A stretch of 64,000 bases of DNA from NCBI RefSeq assembly GCF_003550065.1, contig NZ_QXDC01000002.1, positions 1,732,260 through 1,796,259 of the forward strand, given 5' to 3'. Shown here in pieces: positions 60,875-64,000 of this stretch. This DNA comes from Hephaestia caeni (GTDB lineage Bacteria; Pseudomonadota; Alphaproteobacteria; Sphingomonadales; Sphingomonadaceae). Position numbers and translations under genes: made by a program. Positions within the stretch are counted from its first letter, which is position 1. Each line of letters begins with the position of its first letter. The notes below the pieces were generated by a model, which saw only the letters and a program-made list of their open reading frames with translations, was not told the origin of the DNA and made no database searches.

Positions 60875-62119
60875 GTGACCTCCCCCGCCCCACCAATCGC
60901 GCGGATCACCGCGATCGACACCGTGCGCGGGTTCGCGGTGCTCGGCATCCTGATCATGAACGTGGTCGGGATGGCGATGCCCAGCGCCGCCTATGGCGAT
61001 CCGCGTGCCTATGGCGGCAGCGGAGGCGCGGACCTGATCGCGTGGCTGGCGGCGTTCGTGATCGCCGACGGCAAGATGCGCGGGCTGTTCACGATGCTGT
61101 TCGGCGCCTCGATGGCGATCGTCGCCGATCGCGCGGCGGCGCGCGGCGCGAGCCCGGCGGCGGTGCATTACCAGCGGATGGCATGGCTGCTCGTGATCGG
61201 CCTCATCCACGCCTATCTGATCTGGCACGGCGACATTCTGGCCGAATATGCGGTGACCGGCGCGATCCTGTTCTTCGCGATTGCGTGGCGCCCGGCGGCG
61301 CTGTTCTACATGGCGCTGGTGTTCTGGGGCGTCGACATCGCGATGCACGTCGATGCCTGGTGGGCGCTCGATACGCTGCGGGCGGCCGCCAGCCAGCCCG
61401 ACGCCGCCGCCGATACGATCGCGCACTGGATGCGGCTGTCGACGCCCGACGCGGCGGCGGCCGCACGCGAACTCGCGGCCTATCGTGGCGATTTCGCGGA
61501 CATCGAGGCGGCACGGATCGCCAACGCGCTCGCGATCCAGCGGATGCTGCCGCAATTGCTGGTCGAATCGCTCGGCATGGCGGCGCTGGGGATCGGCCTC
61601 TATCGCACCGGCTATTTCACGCGCTGGCCCGCGCGGGCGCATCGCGCGCTGATCGTCGCGGGCGCGGTCGCGCTGGTGTTGACGGCATGGATCGCGGGCG
61701 GCGCCGTCGGTCTCGATCCGGTGGCGATGCACGGCGCGGATGTCGCGAGCCTCATGCTGCGCCCGGCGATCATGCTCGGCTATGCGAGCGCGCTGATCCT
61801 GCTGGTGGCGAGCGGGAAGATGCGATGGCTCGTCGCGCGGCTGGCGGCGGCGGGGCGGATGGCGCTGACCAACTATCTCGCCAGCAGCATCGTTTTGACG
61901 ACGATCTTCTACGGCTATGGCGGCGGCTGGTTCGGGGCGTTCTCGCGCGCGGCGCTGGTGCCGTTCGTGCTCGCGATGTGGGCGCTGATCCTGCTCTGGT
62001 CGGCGCCGTGGCTCGCGCGATTCGCTTATGGCCCGGCCGAATGGCTGTGGCGCAGCCTGGCCCGCCGCGCGCTGCAACCGATGCGCATCAGCCACAAGCC
62101 ACCAAGCAAACGCGAATAG
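60875..62119 (+). CDS. DUF418 family membrane protein
   Basis: About 414 aa, many helices. IARITAIDTVRGFAVLGILIMNVVGM at the N-terminus, GKMRGLFTMLFGASMAI, HAYLIWHGDILAEYAVTGAI, and the C-terminal GRMALTNYLASSIVLTTIFYGYGGGWFG are DUF418/YeiB marks. Start GTG 60875 with GTGGG upstream; earlier in-frame sequence overlaps purL. Function unknown, likely membrane. Possibly cotranscribed with purL. Confidence 0.9.
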   Translation: MTSPAPPIARITAIDTVRGFAVLGILIMNVVGMAMPSAAYGDPRAYGGSGGADLIAWLAAFVIADGKMRGLFTMLFGASMAIVADRAAARGASPAAVHYQRMAWLLVIGLIHAYLIWHGDILAEYAVTGAILFFAIAWRPAALFYMALVFWGVDIAMHVDAWWALDTLRAAASQPDAAADTIAHWMRLSTPDAAAAARELAAYRGDFADIEAARIANALAIQRMLPQLLVESLGMAALGIGLYRTGYFTRWPARAHRALIVAGAVALVLTAWIAGGAVGLDPVAMHGADVASLMLRPAIMLGYASALILLVASGKMRWLVARLAAAGRMALTNYLASSIVLTTIFYGYGGGWFGAFSRAALVPFVLAMWALILLWSAPWLARFAYGPAEWLWRSLARRALQPMRISHKPPSKRE

Positions 62120-62184
62120 CTCGCAATAGGGCTTGCGAATCAGTCGCAATAGCCCTAGACGATCGGCACCGGAAGGAGCCCGAA

Positions 62185-62379
62185 TTGGTCGTCTGTGTCT
62201 GCAATGCCCTTCGCGAAGAAGACGTCCGCGCCGCGGCGCGCGGCGGCGCGGCGACGGTCTGCCAGGCGTATCGCGCGCTCGATCGCCAGCCCAAATGCGG
62301 CCAGTGCGTCTGCTACGCACGTGAGATCATCGACGCCGAACGGGCCGCGGCGATGGACGAAACGCGCGCGGCTGCGTAG
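62185..62379 (+). CDS. bfd: Bacterioferritin-associated ferredoxin
   Basis: 64 aa [2Fe-2S] protein: VVCVCNALREEDVRAAA and KCGQCVCYAREII provide the four ligands Cys-x-Cys ... Cys-x2-Cys. TTG start at 62185 with GGAAGGAG 7 bases upstream; no ATG available. It reduces and releases iron from bacterioferritin, whose gene follows at 62478 on the same strand. Length matches Bfd. Confidence 0.93.
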   Translation: MVVCVCNALREEDVRAAARGGAATVCQAYRALDRQPKCGQCVCYAREIIDAERAAAMDETRAAA

Positions 62380-62477
62380 CATTCGCATCAAGAAAAACCC
62401 CTGATTTCCGCCATTTTTCGGGTGTCCTTCGCAGCGGCGATGGCGTAGAGTCGCAGGCCAGCACATAGGAGGCGGCC

Positions 62478-62960
62478 ATGAAGGGCGATCCCAAGGTCAT
62501 CGATTTTTTGAACGAGGCGCTCAAGAACGAGCTGACCGCGATCAACCAGTATTTCCTGCATTACCGGATGCTCGATCACTGGGGCGTCAAGCGGCTCGCC
62601 AAGTTCGAACACGACGAATCGATCGACGAGATGAAGCACGCCGACATGCTGGCGGAGCGCATCCTGTTTCTCGATGGGCTGCCCAATTTCCAACTGCTGG
62701 GGCGGCTCAGGATCGGCGAGACGGTCGAGGAGATCCTCAAGGCCGATCTCGCGCTCGAGATGGACGCGGTGCCGCAACTCAAGAACGCGATCGAATATTG
62801 CGAGCAGGTGCGCGATTACGTCAGCCGCGACCTGTTCCGCCGCATCCTCGTCAGCGAGGAGGAGCATGTCGATACGCTCGAAACCCAGTTCGACATGATC
62901 GAGCGGATGGGAATCGAGAATTACGTCCAGTTGCAGTCGAAGCCCGCCAGCGAAGATTGA
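62478..62960 (+). CDS. bfr: Bacterioferritin
   Basis: 160 aa haem-containing ferritin. [54 protein letters not shown] (ferroxidase Glu/His), haem Met in [13 protein letters not shown] segment, and [22 protein letters not shown]. Complete ferroxidase set by eye. ATG 62478 after AGGAGG. Paired with bfd upstream, the classical iron-storage unit. Confidence 0.96.
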   Translation: MKGDPKVIDFLNEALKNELTAINQYFLHYRMLDHWGVKRLAKFEHDESIDEMKHADMLAERILFLDGLPNFQLLGRLRIGETVEEILKADLALEMDAVPQLKNAIEYCEQVRDYVSRDLFRRILVSEEEHVDTLETQFDMIERMGIENYVQLQSKPASED

Positions 62961-62963
62961 TTT

Positions 62964-63010
62964 GGGATGCCGCACCGGCCACGGAAATCGCTCTTTCGCG
63001 ATTTCCCAAA
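62964..63010. repeat. Family A fragment with the GGAAATCGC hairpin module
   Basis: GATGCCGCACCGGCC half-arm followed directly by GGAAATCGC-tctttc-GCGATTTCC, the same hairpin as at the right end of copy 3, but without the main palindrome. Lies between bfr and the convergent Hpt gene. Confidence 0.8.
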
Positions 63011-63017
63011 CAAACGC

Positions 63018-63443
63018 TCAGGCCTGGCCGAAGCCGCCCGCGCGGCGGCCGAAGCCATTGCCCGCATGGCGCTGGACCAGCGGGTTGGCCTCGCGTTCGA
63101 GCATCTCGAGCGTCCGTTCGAACAACGGGCGGAGCTGAACCACGAGTTCGAGCGCCTCGCTGGGATCGTCGCGGCTCTCGACGCAGGCGCGCGCCGTCAC
63201 CTCGATCCGTTCGGACAGCAGCGCAAGCGGCCCCGCGCCGAATTGGTGCGACTCGCCTTTCAGCGTATGCGCGGGAAGGACGAGCGCGGCCGAATCGGCG
63301 CGCCGCATCGCGTCTTCGATCGCCGCGACCGATTTCACGCCGTCTTCATGGAAATAGCCGAGAATGCGCACGAAGCTGGCGCCCAACTCGCTGCGGGCCT
63401 GCTGAAAGGCCGTCCAGTCGACCAGCGAATCCTGTTCGTTCAT
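63018..63443 (-). CDS. Stand-alone Hpt (histidine phosphotransfer) protein
   Basis: 141 aa four-helix bundle. Phosphorylatable histidine in LVLPAHTLKGESHQFGAG (HTLKGxSxxFGA consensus). N-terminal ILGYFHEDGVKSVAAIEDAMR and a Gln/Gly-rich end. Relay between a hybrid kinase and a response regulator; no kinase or regulator gene is nearby. ATG 63443. Confidence 0.9.
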   Translation of the reverse strand: MNEQDSLVDWTAFQQARSELGASFVRILGYFHEDGVKSVAAIEDAMRRADSAALVLPAHTLKGESHQFGAGPLALLSERIEVTARACVESRDDPSEALELVVQLRPLFERTLEMLEREANPLVQRHAGNGFGRRAGGFGQA

Positions 63444-63540
63444 CGTATCATCATTCCCCGCGCGGCACCGCGATCCCCCAGCAGCACCGACCTCCCGGCA
63501 CTATCAGAAGTCGGTAAACGCGCGGTTGACGAGATCGCCG

Positions 63541-64000
63541 TCAGCCGCCGAACGGGTTTTTAGGCGCGCGCAGCGTCAGCCGGATCGGCACCGCACCGAA
63601 ACCGAGATCGCGGCGGATGCCGTTGATCAGATAGCGCTGATAGCTGTCGGGAAGCTGATCGACCCGCGTGCCGAACAGTACGAAGCCGGGGGGCCGCGTC
63701 TTGGCCTGCGTCAGATAGCGCAGCTTGATCCGCTTGCCGCCGGGCGCGGGCGGCGGATTGGCATCGACCGCGCGTTCGAACCAGCGGTTGAGTTCGCCGG
63801 TGCCGACGCGGCGCGACCATGCCTCGCGCGTTTCGAACGCGACCTTGATCAGCGTATCGATACCCTTGCCCGTCGCCGCCGAGACGGTGAGCAACGGAAT
63901 GCCCTTGGCCTGCGACAGCCCGTCCTCGAGCGCGCCACGCACGCCGTTGAACAGCGACGACGCGTTTTCGGCCACATCCCATTTGTTGAGCGCGATGACG
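63541..64000 (-). CDS. der: GTPase Der (EngA), 3' part
   Basis: Minus strand from the right edge: IALNKWDVAENASSLF (NKxD G4 motif of the second G domain), LTVSAATGKGIDTLI (SA G5), then the KH-like domain ELNRWFERAVDANPPPAPGGKRIKLRYLTQAKTRPPGFVLFGT and SYQRYLINGIRRDLGFGAVPIRLTLR, ending NPFGG. About 153 codons visible; the two-G-domain N-terminal part lies beyond the window. Ribosome assembly factor. Confidence 0.95.
   Translation of the reverse strand, partial: VIALNKWDVAENASSLFNGVRGALEDGLSQAKGIPLLTVSAATGKGIDTLIKVAFETREAWSRRVGTGELNRWFERAVDANPPPAPGGKRIKLRYLTQAKTRPPGFVLFGTRVDQLPDSYQRYLINGIRRDLGFGAVPIRLTLRAPKNPFGG

Noticed and set aside
59023..60957. 644-codon open frame on the minus strand opposite purL
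   Set aside because: PurL motifs are on the plus strand; the antisense frame has no domain and reflects codon bias.
1..64000. CRISPR array, prophage or integrated element
   Set aside because: No regularly spaced identical repeats, integrase, transposase or phage structural gene was seen; the palindromes are irregularly dispersed.

Overview
The window is high-GC chromosomal DNA from an alphaproteobacterium, almost certainly a sphingomonad (Sphingomonas or a close relative). This is inferred from gene order and protein style: the mraZ-rsmH-ftsL-ftsI start of the division cluster, an NDUFA12/DUF2155 pair, TIGR02300, a fused ThiS-ThiG, EcfG-type promoters and dispersed sphingomonad-like palindromes. 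No rRNA, prophage, CRISPR array, transposase or conjugation gene is visible. Most of the sequence is core housekeeping.

Layout. 1-3.3 kb (minus): ftsI (cut by the left edge), ftsL, rsmH and mraZ overlap at start/stop codons, behind four GGGG blocks spaced exactly 10 bp that look like MraZ boxes. 3.4-9.3 kb: a small membrane protein, cysK, a lipoprotein, aat, DUF2155, NDUFA12, DUF192, a double cold-shock protein and recX. 9.4-13.7 kb: a fatty-acyl-AMP ligase and a membrane PAS-GGDEF-EAL protein. 13.7-16.3 kb: tRNA-Trp, secE, nusG, rplK, rplA and a strong terminator. 16.3-24.2 kb: a GH35-like glycosidase, an M48 peptidase with a PDZ-like region, a stress-promoter-driven small exported protein, a fructosamine-kinase-like protein with a low-MW phosphatase, an LplT-like transporter, pgsA, moaD, moaE and tRNA-Ala. 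24.2-29.5 kb: a TIGR02300 protein, aroA-cmk, rpsA behind a long leader, ihfB and tRNA-Leu. 29.6-37.4 kb: an orphan solute-binding lipoprotein, DUF4112, RNase T2, nadC, a PHA-system protein, a VOC protein, an ABC1 kinase and lnt. 37.4-42.3 kb: metK behind a 9-bp-arm palindrome, a secreted Asp-rich-loop protein whose start abuts the metK terminator, trmB and an ABC-F ATPase.

42.8-51.3 kb: scoA and scoB with an acid-phosphatase gene between them, an SMP-30 protein, a ThDP enzyme, an EF-hand gene with two in-frame starts, CsbD, a hydrolase and thiSG. 51.5-54.0 kb: aroQ, accB, accC. 54.0-57.1 kb: an ECF sigma factor with an RpoE-like, apparently leaderless promoter, two membrane proteins and an MFS carboxylate transporter. 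57.2-64 kb: a small membrane protein, an ArsC-like reductase, a PAS protein, purL, DUF418, bfd-bfr, a lone Hpt protein and der (cut by the right edge).

No wholly new multi-gene system stands out. The least explained features are a modular intergenic palindrome family (arms up to 34 bp around a 14-16 nt AT-richer centre, with exchangeable small hairpins at its ends), the two-start EF-hand gene that can encode a ribbon-helix-helix-like extension, the terminator/ribosome-binding-site overlap after metK, and several readable promoter and leader signals. All functions are assigned by eye from motifs and family resemblance; no database search was run.
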